36,781 bases of DNA from an uncultured Clostridia bacterium (lineage in GTDB: Bacteria; Bacillota; Clostridia; UMGS1883), in contig CANRJP010000016.1 of the NCBI GenBank assembly GCA_947630975.1, forward strand, positions 1 to 36,781, given 5' to 3'. Shown piece by piece: positions 7,715 through 18,600 of the stretch. Within the stretch, counting starts at the first letter, position 1; each line of letters starts with the position of its first letter. A model generated the notes under the pieces. The model did not search any database. It had not been told where the DNA came from and saw nothing but the letters and a program-made list of their open reading frames with translations. The translations under genes and the position numbers were made by a program.

Positions 7715-8533
7715 ATGATAAAGAAGATATTGACGGCCTTGGCTTTGGTTTCGGTTCTGGCTTCCAACGCATTCGCCGCCGAATACACGGTGGAGTCGTC
7801 CTCTCCCTTCGTGATGGGCGAACCCACGTCAATTGCGGTGACGGTGGAAGACGACGGATTTAACGAGACCATGGTTGACAGGAGCAAAAACAGCGCCCTC
7901 ATACCTCCGGCGTTCGGCTCAAAGACCGCCGACCTTCGCGGGAGCGGCGAGCCGCTTACCCCCAATCTCGCCTCGCCGTACATAGAAAAGCCGGACAGTG
8001 TGCTTGTGACGTACAGCTCGGCCACGGTCCCGCCTTTGGGCAGCTCATTTTCAACCGACGTATATATCCCCGGAATTGACGGCACAAGCGGCGGCCTGTA
8101 CTATGGGAATGAGATTTTCACGCCGGTCACCGAGGATATGTACTACCCGGCCGGCTACCTCGGTAAAATCGAGATACCCGTTATCGGGGTGACCGCCAGA
8201 ATATACGAAGGTACCACCAACGATATGCTGGCCAAGGGCGCCGGACATTTTGTGGACACCTCAATATGGAACGGCAATGTATGTATCGCCGCGCATAACC
8301 GCGGCACCAACGCATATTTCGGCGACATACACACCCTCAAAAGCGGCGACGAGATTATCCTTACCACCAAGCGCGGGACGAGGACGTACCGGGTGTTCAA
8401 CGTGGAGAAAATATCGGTGAACGACACCTCCAATCTTCAAGCCACGAGAGACAATATCATCACCCTCATCACCTGCGTTAGAGGGCAGGCCGACTATTAC
8501 CGCTGGTGCGTTCAGGCTTCGGCCATAAATTAA
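7715..8533 (+). CDS. Sortase-family transpeptidase with N-terminal signal peptide
   Basis: A 272-residue sortase from ATG 7715, placed behind GAAAGGAG (7701-7708). The catalytic residues are all present in order: His194 in CIAAHNRG, Cys254 in ITLITC and Arg263 in YYRWCVQA. Sortases cut a sorting motif (typically LPxTG-like) and join the protein to peptidoglycan or to another protein. The N-terminus MIKKILTALALVSVLASNAFA looks like a cleavable signal peptide (Ala-x-Ala before the cut), and there is no second membrane helix, so the enzyme may be released or only loosely held, which is unusual for sortases. The class is uncertain; the short gap between Cys and Arg does not fit class A or C well. 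The nearby giant adhesin, which ends in MPRTGY, is the obvious candidate substrate. Confidence 0.85.
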   Translation: MIKKILTALALVSVLASNAFAAEYTVESSSPFVMGEPTSIAVTVEDDGFNETMVDRSKNSALIPPAFGSKTADLRGSGEPLTPNLASPYIEKPDSVLVTYSSATVPPLGSSFSTDVYIPGIDGTSGGLYYGNEIFTPVTEDMYYPAGYLGKIEIPVIGVTARIYEGTTNDMLAKGAGHFVDTSIWNGNVCIAAHNRGTNAYFGDIHTLKSGDEIILTTKRGTRTYRVFNVEKISVNDTSNLQATRDNIITLITCVRGQADYYRWCVQASAIN

Positions 8534-8569
8534 AATATTTGCTGAAAACTTTAAAAGGAGTGGAGCTAT

Positions 8570-9634
8570 ATGAAAAAGACTTTGACTTTTGTGGCGGGCG
8601 TTCTTTGCGGAGCGGTTCTGTTTGGTGGCGGAGCTGCGCTGGCCAGTTCCGGCGTCCTTGCAACGCTGACAAGGCAGGTGTTCTACTACAACGGAGACAG
8701 GATAAGTCTTGAGGCTTACTCCATTGACGGATATAACTACATAAAACTCCGTGACGCGGCCGAGCTGTTCGGTGTACCCATCGAATACGATGAGGCAACC
8801 GACAGCGTGTATCTCGGAGAAAAGCCGGTGCAGACCGTTCCCACGGCTCCCAAGATTGCCGACGGCAACGCCTATGCCCGAGCGGACTTTTCAACCGAGG
8901 CAAATCTGGCGGTGTTCAATGAAGTCTACACCCGCGAGGCATACAACGCCATACGCCAGTCGATAGTTGATCGGGACGTTATCGTTGCAGGCAATGACGC
9001 CAACGGATACAATGCGGCATACGGTTACGCCCACTTTGTTGATTCCACCATGACCTTTGGAAGCACCGGCAGAACGTATCAAGCCATGAACTCGGTTCTT
9101 GGTGCCATGAACGGGTACTACTTCTATCTCCTCGGCTCGGAGCCGGGACTGAAGGACTACTACAAATACCCCGGCTATGCGGTCTGCAAGCCGACCGTTC
9201 ACGGATACTTCGCCGAGGCAAACCGGGCCACGGACGGCTTTATCGCCGGGCTTTCCGGCTTGAGCGACAAAGAAAAGGTGAAGCGCATTTGTGAGTATAT
9301 CAGTGACCGTATCGATTACGACTATGACCCTTCTGGCGGCATAAACGAGATGTTTACCTCTGCCGTACCCATAAAAGGCAACTGCGGCACCTACTCCTCG
9401 GCGTTTGTATATCTCGGCCAGCGGGCCGGCCTTAACTGCCTGTGGGAAAAGGACGATGACCACGGCTGGAACGAGGTATATGTTGACGGCGAATGGAGAA
9501 CCGTCGATGTGGGATATTACGACACGGCCCTCACCGAGGCCGCGGTGTTCCCCGCAAGTATACCCCATACGGACGCCGACCCGCAAAAGACGAACTTCGT
9601 AAAAGAGCTGCTTGTTCCCGGCTCGACTAAATAG
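8570..9634 (+). CDS. Secreted transglutaminase-like protein with copper-amine-oxidase-N-like stalk domain
   Basis: 354 residues from ATG 8570 (AAAAGGAG at 8553-8560). Signal peptide at the N-terminus (AVLFGGGAALA). Residues about 38-84 fit the 'stalk' domain found at the N-terminus of clostridial copper amine oxidase-like proteins (VFYYNGD, YIKLRDAAELFG). The C-terminal half is a transglutaminase-like papain-fold domain with a complete triad: Cys272 (GNCGTYSSAF), His298 (DDHGWNEVYV) and Asp313 (RTVDVGYYD). Family members are cross-linking enzymes or, more often in bacteria, cysteine proteases/amidases. It lies between the sortase and the adhesin, so processing or cross-linking of surface proteins is a fair inference. 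It is the last gene before a hairpin terminator. Confidence 0.85.
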   Translation: MKKTLTFVAGVLCGAVLFGGGAALASSGVLATLTRQVFYYNGDRISLEAYSIDGYNYIKLRDAAELFGVPIEYDEATDSVYLGEKPVQTVPTAPKIADGNAYARADFSTEANLAVFNEVYTREAYNAIRQSIVDRDVIVAGNDANGYNAAYGYAHFVDSTMTFGSTGRTYQAMNSVLGAMNGYYFYLLGSEPGLKDYYKYPGYAVCKPTVHGYFAEANRATDGFIAGLSGLSDKEKVKRICEYISDRIDYDYDPSGGINEMFTSAVPIKGNCGTYSSAFVYLGQRAGLNCLWEKDDDHGWNEVYVDGEWRTVDVGYYDTALTEAAVFPASIPHTDADPQKTNFVKELLVPGSTK

Positions 9635-9644
9635 AATAACTTTT

Positions 9645-9672
9645 AAGGACACGCTTTTTGTGTGTCCTTTTT
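9645..9672 (+). terminator. Terminator/attenuator directly before the giant adhesin gene
   Basis: AAGGACAC (9645-9652) pairs with GTGTCCTT (9662-9669), followed by more Ts to 9672. It lies only about 6 bases upstream of the adhesin ribosome binding site. I see no good promoter between it and the adhesin start, so the adhesin may depend on read-through. Confidence 0.75.
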
Positions 9673-9684
9673 CTGTGAAAGGAT

Positions 9685-12600
9685 ATGATAAAATTGTCTA
9701 ATTGTATCAAAGGGCTCATAGCTATAACGCTTGTAATGAGTCTCATAATTTCTCTTGTACCGACCGCCCTCGCCAAGTCTATCTCCGACGGCGGCAGCTC
9801 CACCGTTAAGGTAGTGGGAGGTACATATAAACGGCTGATGGAGACTACCGATGGCAACAAAATTGGCGCCCGTGCATGGACATATACCACTAACGACGGC
9901 ATAGAGGGCCCGGCATACTGCGTCAATCACGGGCTTTCGCCGGCCAGCTCCACAAGGCGTCTGGCAATAACCGGCCTGTTTACTTCCAGTCCACAAACCG
10001 CCGGGGCTTTCGCCAACGGCTATCCTCAGCGAAGCCTGGCAGATTTTAAAGAGATATATCTCCCGGACAATCCCATACTTGAAAACCTTACCGAGGAAGA
10101 GTTTGCTCACGCGACGCAATTTGCGGTCTGGGCCACCTTGGGCCAGCTTGCCATCGAGGGTACTCCTTTCGACCAAAACGGCCGTGAGACTATTCCCGCC
10201 AAGAGCGGAGAGGGTCAAGAGGCAAGGATTTATCGGGCTATTCAGATAATCCTCGACAGCGCCCAGTGGTGGGATGGCATCGCCCAGCCCGGAATGACCG
10301 TCCGCCTTGAAATGGACGAACTTGGTGGGAATTTGAATATTGAAATGTCTAACGGAATTGAAGAAGCCGCAAATCAGGGCGCTTACGGTATAAGGCGCGA
10401 AACAATCAACGGCGTTGAGTATTACACCCGCTCCTTTGTGGCCGCTTCCGTTACCTCTACATGGAAGAACGACTATTTCATAGAAGTCTGGGCAGAGGCC
10501 GCTCCCGAGGGGACTATCTTTACCGACCTGAACAATAAAGAGCTCGAAAGAGCTGAAAACGGCGGCCGATACAAGGTGCCGTCGGTAATAAAGGTAACTA
10601 ATCTCAACTCCAACGGCAGCGAGTATCATGGTGAGTTCAAGCTTTGCATGCCTGTCCGCGCCACGCCCGAGTCCGGCGCGGTAGGAATTTATGCCTACTC
10701 TCAGGTGGCACAGTACAATCTTTATCTTGCCCAGAATGACGTGGCGACCGAGCAGAGCTATATAATCGCAGACCCGCCATATACAGAGGTGGTCGGCGGC
10801 GCGGCCATGAAATGGAACAAGGTAGTTTCTCCATACGGCCGCCTTATCGTCAATAAGGTCAACGACAACGGCGCTCCCCTTGCCGGGGCCATATTCAAAC
10901 TGACAGGCAGCGACGGAAGCACCTACAACGGCACCAGCGGCGCCAACGGAGAGATAGTGTGGGAAAACCTGAACCCCGACATAATGTACACCCTTGAGGA
11001 AGTCCAGGCCCCGGAGGGATATATCAAGGTGGAGCCTCAAAACGTCAGCGTCATATCGGGACAGACCACAACCGTGACCGTACAGAACAACAGTACAAGG
11101 AAATTCCTCATTAAGAAAATAGACGCTCAGAGCGGCGCGTCTCTCAAGGGAGCCACCTTCCGCTTCGAGCAGGTTGACGGCGGGTACAGCACGGAGGCCA
11201 CGACAAGCCACGACGGAGCCATAGAGTTCATCGGCAATAACCTGCCCTTTGGCACATACAAGGTGTATGAGGTGCAGGCTCCGGCGGGCTATGAAAAAGA
11301 CTCCTCCGTCCAGACCGTGACCTGGGACGGCACTAAGGATTTGACTTTGACCTTCAAAAACGTGCGTCAGCCCAGCATCGTTATCATAAAGACGGACGCA
11401 GACACAAATGAGTCTTTGGAGGGAGCGGTCTTTAATGTCTACCGGGACGGCAGCTTTATCACCTCCGTTACCACCGACAACGCCGGTTACGCCAGAATTT
11501 CCGGTGTGTCCGAGGGGTACTATGAGGTCGAGGAAATACAGGCGCCGGAGGGCTACGTCCTTGACAGTGCCCGCCACGGCATATATGTGGACCCCTACGA
11601 CCCGGCCATAGACGACGACCCGATCATAGTGATACAGAACAGACGCAAGCCGAGGCTGGTCATTGAAAAGCTGGACTTTGATACGCAGGAGCCAATGAAG
11701 GGAACGAAGTTTGCGGTGTACCGTGAGACAACCCTCATAGGCGAGTTCACCACAGACCGTGACGGCCTAATCGAGCTTGAGGACGTCGAACCCGGAACCT
11801 ACACCGTAAAAGAAGTCGCCACCGACAGCGACCATATCGTACAGGGCTGCCCTCAGTCAATCGAGGTGGTTGCCGGAGAATACCGGCTAATCTTCTACAA
11901 CAAGACCAAACCCGGAATGAACATCAGGAAAATAGACTCCGAAACGAGGGAACCGCTTGAGGGAGCCGTTTTTCGCATAAAGCAGGTAGACGGCAGCTTT
12001 GAGCGGGAATACACCACCGACCGCTACGGTGAGATAGATTTAAGTAAATTGGAGCCCGGAACCTACTCCGTAACGGAAATATCCGCTCCCGATGGCTATG
12101 TCATAGACCATGCCGAAAGGATATTTGAAGCCGAGCCGGGCGGCAGCGTGGAGCTGGTGTTTACCAACACCCGCAAGCCCGAGCTTAAGCTCATCAAAAT
12201 TGACGCCGACACCGGCGAGCCTCTGGAGGGAGCGTCATTCCGCATCGCCATGGTGGGCGACGGAACAAGGTATCTCGACCGCACCACCGACAGGGACGGG
12301 GAAATCGTGATCGACGACTTGCTCCCCGGTGTGTACTCCGTAAAGGAGATCGCCGCGCCGGACGGATACCTTATAAATCCCACCGAGTATCACGCTGAGA
12401 CTATCCCCGGCAAAACAAGTCAAATCATTATCAGTGACCGTATCAAGCCGTCACTTCGGATAATCAAGTACGACAGCAAGACCGGCGAAACCCTGCCCGG
12501 CACGCACTTCGCCGTTTACAGGGACACCGAGCTGATCGGCGAGTACACTACCGACTTTAACGGTGAAGTCAATCTTACCGACCTGAAGCCCGGAACATAT

Positions 12601-15600
12601 ACGGTGCAGGAGATCGGCACAGACTACGGCCATATCGTGAACTCCACCCCACAGCAGGTAGAGATAAGGGCCGACAGCAAAGACACGGCGGTGCTGGTTT
12701 TTCTCAACGACCAAAAGCCGTATATCCGTCTTGTGAAGTTGGACAGCGAAACAAAGGAACCTCTCTCCGGTGCGGTGTTCAGCATCAAAAGCGTGGGTGA
12801 CAGCTTTGAGCAGGAGTATACCACCGACACCGACGGTGAGATACGCCTTGACGAGCTTGACCCCGGAGCGTACACCGTAACAGAAATATCTGCCCCCGAC
12901 GGTTATGTTATCGACCGTTCCGAACGGGTGATACAGATAAACGGCAACGAATACGGAACCTTTGTGTTTACAGACACACGGAAGCCGTCGTTAAAGGTAG
13001 TAAAGGTTGACGCTTCCACCGGCGAACGTCTGCCCGGCGCTGTTATCCGCATAAGCAACGCTTCAGGAACGGAGGTTTATGAGAAAACCACCGATGCCAA
13101 GGGCGAAATAACTCTTGACGATCTCAAAGAGGATGTCTACACGGTCAAAGAGATAACCGCTCCCGACGGATATCTGCTCAGCGATGACGAAAAGCAATTT
13201 ACCGCCATAGCCGGAAACACTTACGAGATTACCTTAAGGGATTATATGAAGCCCAGCCTGAAAATCATCAAGTACGACAGTAAGACCGGCAAGGCTTTGC
13301 CGGACACACTGTTCTCAGTATTCCGTGACGGCGAGCTTTTGGGTACATATTCCACCGATGAAAAAGGTGAGATTTTACTCTACGACCTCCGGCCCGGCAC
13401 ATATACCGTAGAAGAAAAGGCCACGGACGAAAGCCATATCGTCAATTCCACTCCCCAGACAATTAAGATAACAGAGGACTCGGGCGATACGGCGGTGCTT
13501 GTGTTCCTTAACGACCAGAAGCCTTGCGTCCGCATAGTCAAGCTGGACTCCCAGTCCTTGAAGCCTCTGCCCGGCGCCATGTTTGAAATTTGGAGCGTGG
13601 GCGGCAATTTCAAGGGCACATATACCACGGATCAGAACGGCGAAATAACCATAGAAAACATGGAAGAGGGCACATATTCCGTGACGGAGATACGCGCCCC
13701 TGAAGGTTACGTTATGGACAGCGCCGGACGAACTATAAAGGTAAGCGGCAACGAATATGCTACCTTTGTTTTCACCGACACCCGAAAGCCCAACCTCAAG
13801 GTGATAAAGGTTGACGCGTCAACCGGCAAGCGCTTGCCTGGAGCAACTTTTCAAATCGAGAACGTCACCAACGCCAGCGCCGTCAAAAAGGTCACTGACG
13901 AAAACGGCGAGATAGTTCTTGAGGGAATTGATGAGGGCGTTTACTCCGTCAAGGAGCTTGCCCCGCCGGGCGGTTACCTCCTCAACGAGGAAAAATATAC
14001 CCTCAATGTTGATGCCGGGAATGAATATGAGGTGCTTGTACGAAACACCAAAAGACCAAGCCTTAAAATCATCAAGCTTTCCAGTCTTGACGGCAGCCCC
14101 ATGGCGGGGACTACCTTTGAGGTGTACCGCGACGCGGCTATGATAGGCTCATACGTCACGGATAAAAACGGTGAGATAGCCCTCTCCGATCTGCTGCCGG
14201 GGACATACACGGTCAAGGAGGTTGCCACTGACGCCGACCATGTAGTGAACAGTACGCCCCAAACCATTGAGATAACCGGCGACGCCGGAGATACGGCAAT
14301 GCTTGTCTTTATCAACGAGCAGAAGCCGTATATCCGCATACTTAAAATCGACAGCGAAACCATGAAGCCGCTGGCAGGAGCGGTGTTTGAGGTAAAGGCC
14401 GCCGATGGCAGCTTTGTCCGTGAGTACACCACTGACGCCGACGGCGAAATACGCCTTGACCGGCTGGACGAGGGCGTATACACCATCCGTGAAACCAAAG
14501 CCCCGGACGGCTATGTGATGGACGCGGCCGAACGTATCGTGGAGGTAAAAGGCGACGAGTATGCCACCTTTGTGTTCACGAACACCGTAAAGCCCAAACT
14601 TCGCATTACCAAAATCGACGCAGCTACCGGCGAAAAGCTGGGTGGGGCGGTGTTCCGGATTGAAAGTCTTTCCGGCACGGAGATTATTGAAAAAACCACA
14701 GACAGCAAGGGCATGATTTCCATGGACGACCTAAGTGAGGGCGTATACTCCGTAAGGGAAATAACCCCGCCCGAGGGCTATCTTCTCAACACCGAAGAAT
14801 ACCATGTTGAGCTGAAAGCCGGGGAAACCTATGAATTGACCGTGCCGAATACCCGCAAGCCCAGCCTGCGTATCAGAAAGTACGACAGTCTTAACGGCAG
14901 CGCCATGCCCGGAGCCACGTTTGAAGTCTACCATGATACCGTTTTAGTAGGCAAATATACCACTGACCAGAACGGAGAAATCCTGCTCTATGATTTGGCT
15001 CCCGGCACATATACCGTGAAGGAAATAGCTGTTGATGATGCCCATATTGTCAACACTACGCCTCAGTCTATCGAAATCACTGAAAACTCCGCTGACACGG
15101 CAACTCTGATTTTCTTCAACGACCAGAAGCCATATTTGAGAATATTAAAGATTGACAGCCAGACTATGCAGCCTTTGGCGGGCGCGGTGTTTGGAGTGTC
15201 GAGCGTTGGCGGAAATTTTAAACAGGAATACACCACCGACGCAAGCGGCGAAATTCGTCTTGACAAGCTGGAGGCAGATACCTACCTCATTAAAGAGACC
15301 AAAGCCCCTGAAGGGTACGTTATGGACAGCCCCGGACGGGTGGTAGAGGTAAACGGCAATGAAAATGCCACTTTCGTATTTACAAATACCGTTAAGCCAT
15401 CTATCCGCATAATCAAGGTTGACGCCGAAACCGGCGAAAGATTATCGGGCGCGGCATTCCACATCGAAAACCTCAACGGCAGCGACAGCTTTGACCGCAC
15501 CACTGACGGCAACGGTGAAATCCTCATCGAAAAAGTCGGTGAAGGTGTCTACACCGTGCAGGAAGTCACTCCCCCGGAGGGCTATCAGCTTAACGGTGAG

Positions 15601-18600
15601 ATTTATCACGTTGAGGCCAAGGCCGGGGCCGTGTCCGAGCTTGTTGTGCCTAATACGAAAAAGCCTAACCTGCGTATCATAAAATATGACAGCAAGAACG
15701 GCAAGCCCATTCCTAACACCACCTTTGAGGTTTACCTTGACGCCACCCACATAGGCACATATACCACAGACAAAAACGGAGAGATAAACCTTTACAGTTT
15801 GAAACCCGGAACTTACACGGTCAAAGAGGTTGGCACGGACGCCGACCATGTTCCCAGCTCCACACCTCAGCAGATAGAAATTTTTGCTGACAGTGGGCGG
15901 ACAGCCGTGTTGGTGTTTTTGAACGATCAAAAGCCTTATGCACGGCTCGTCAAAATCGACAGTGAGAGCAAAAAGCCCCTTTCAGGCGCGGTGTTTCAAT
16001 TCAAGGGTGTGGACAACGACCTGCTCCGTGAGTACACCACCGACGAAAACGGCGAGATCCGTATCGACGGCCTTGACGGGGGCAGCTATATCGTCACCGA
16101 GGTACAATCCCCGGACGGTTATGTGATCGACAGTGCGGAAAGAGTTATCGAAATCAAAGGGAACGAACACGCGACCTTTGTGTTCACGAACATCGTAAAG
16201 CCCAAGCTGCGCATCACCAAAATCGACGCAGTCACCGGTGAAAAGCTGGGTGGGGCGGTATTCCGCATAGAAAACCTGAACGGGACAGAAATTCTTGAAA
16301 AGACCACTGACGACAAGGGCACGATTTCAGTAGAGGACCTGAACGAGGGTGTATACTCCGTAAGGGAAATAACCCCGCCCGAGGGCTATCTTCTCAACAC
16401 CGAGGAATACCATGTCGAGATGAAAGCCGGAGGAACCTACGAGCTAACCGTACCGAATACCCGCAAGCCCAGCCTGCGTATCAGAAAGTACGATAGTCTT
16501 AACGGCAGCGCCATGCCCGGAGCCACGTTTGAAGTCTACCGCGATACTACTTTGGTAGGCTCCTACACCACCGATCAGAACGGAGAAATACTGCTATATG
16601 ATTTGTCACCCGGCACATACACGGTCAAGGAAGTGGCGGTAGACGATGCTCACATCGTCAACACTACGCCTCAATCTATCGAGATAACTGAAAATTCCGC
16701 TGACACGGCAACTTTGATCTTCTTCAACGACCAAAAGCCATATTTACGGATACTTAAAATTGACAGTAAGACTATGCAGCCTTTGGCTGGTGCGGTATTT
16801 GAAGTCTCCAGCGTTGGCGGGAATTTCAAACAGGAATACACCACCGATGCCAGCGGCGAAATTCGCCTCGACAAGCTGGAGGAAGATACCTACCTCATTA
16901 AAGAGACTAAGGCTCCCGATGGCTACGTTATGGACGCTCCTGCCCGCGTAGTAGAGGTCAAGGGCAATGAAAACGCCACTTTTGTATTTACAAATACCGT
17001 TAAGCCGTCTATCCGCATCATTAAGGTTGACTCCGAAACCGGCGAAAGATTATCGGGCGCGGTATTCCACATCGAAAACCTTAATGGGAGCGACAGCTTC
17101 GACCGGACAACTGACGGCAATGGAGAAATCCTCATCGAAAAAGTCGGCGAAGGTGTCTACACCGTGCAGGAAACCTCTCCACCGGAGGGCTATCAGCTTA
17201 ACGGTGAGCTTTATCACGTTGAGGCCAAGGCCGGTGCCGTGTCCGAGCTTATCGTTCAAGACACCAAGCGGCCCAGCCTGCGGATAAAGAAGTACGACAG
17301 CAAGACCGGCGAGGCCATGCCCGGCGTTACTTTTGAGGTCTACTGTGACACCGTTCTGATCGGCGAGTACAAAACCGATGAAAACGGTGAAATCCTGCTG
17401 TACGGTCTGACCCCCGGCACCTACACCGTCAAAGAAATCTCTGTTGACGATGGGCATATTGTAAATTCCACGCCCCAGTCCATAGAGATAACCGAAAACT
17501 CCGGCGACACGGCTACGTTGATTTTCCTCAACGAACAGAAACCCTATCTTAGACTTGTGAAGCTCGACAGCCAGACCATGCAAGCGCTGCCCGGCGCGGT
17601 ATTCGTCATAAGGGAAATCGGCGGCAGCTACGAAAAGGAATATACAACTGATGAAAACGGCGAGATACGCCTTGACAAGCTGCCCGCCGGCGCATACACC
17701 GTCACCGAGACCAAGGCCCCGGACGGCTATCTGATAGACGCCGCTGAGCGCACAATCGAGATAAACGGCAACGAATTCGCCACCTTTGTTTTTACGGACA
17801 CTAAAAAGCCTACGCTTAAGGTAATTAAGAAAGACGCCAAAACAGGCGAATGTCTGTCGGGCGCCTCCTTCCGCATCGCAAAAATCGAGGACGGCAGCAG
17901 ATACCTCGACAGGACAACGGACACCAACGGAAATATTTTTATTGATGGACTTGAACCCGGAGTGTATTCCATTAAGGAAATCGAGGCCCCCGACGGATAT
18001 ATCCTTAACGAGCGTGAGTATCATGTGGAGCTTTTCCCCGGAAAAGAGAGCCAAATCGTAATACTTAACTCCGAAAAGCCCTCCCTCAAAATTGTCAAGA
18101 CCGACGCTCTGACCGGCAAGCCCATAGCGGGCGTGGGCTTCCTTGTACGGCTGGCGGACGGGAGTACGGAAAACACCGTCGTCATCGATGAGAACGGCGA
18201 GGCGTGGCTCGCTCATCTGAATGAGGGCGTGTATGAGGTTATAGAGAAGTCCGTGCCCGCGGGCTATCTGATAGACACAAACTCCAAGCTCGTAACCCTC
18301 GAAACGGGCCGAACCTCCGTCGTCCACTTTGAGAATTACCCCATGCCCAGCCTTGTGATAAACAAGGTGGACAGCATAACCGGCAACCCCCTAAAGGGCG
18401 CAAGGTTCAGCGTGTCCTACAACAGTGACAAGACCGACACCGGCGAAAAGACTGACCTTGGCTCTTATATGACAGACGAAAACGGACGCATTCATCTGTA
18501 TGACCTAAAAACCGGCTGGTACAAAATCACCGAAACCGAGGCCCCGGCGGGATATATGCTCTCCGAGCAGGACGTACAGGAGATATATATTAAGGCCGGA

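Noticed and set aside
9643-11577. 644-codon open frame on the minus strand opposite the adhesin start
   Set aside because: It is antisense to a gene with clear domains, has no ribosome binding site or recognisable motif, and is explained by codon bias of the + strand gene.
17050-18327. 425-codon minus-strand open frame within the adhesin
   Set aside because: Shadow of the SpaA repeat array; its 'repeats' mirror the sense-strand repeats.
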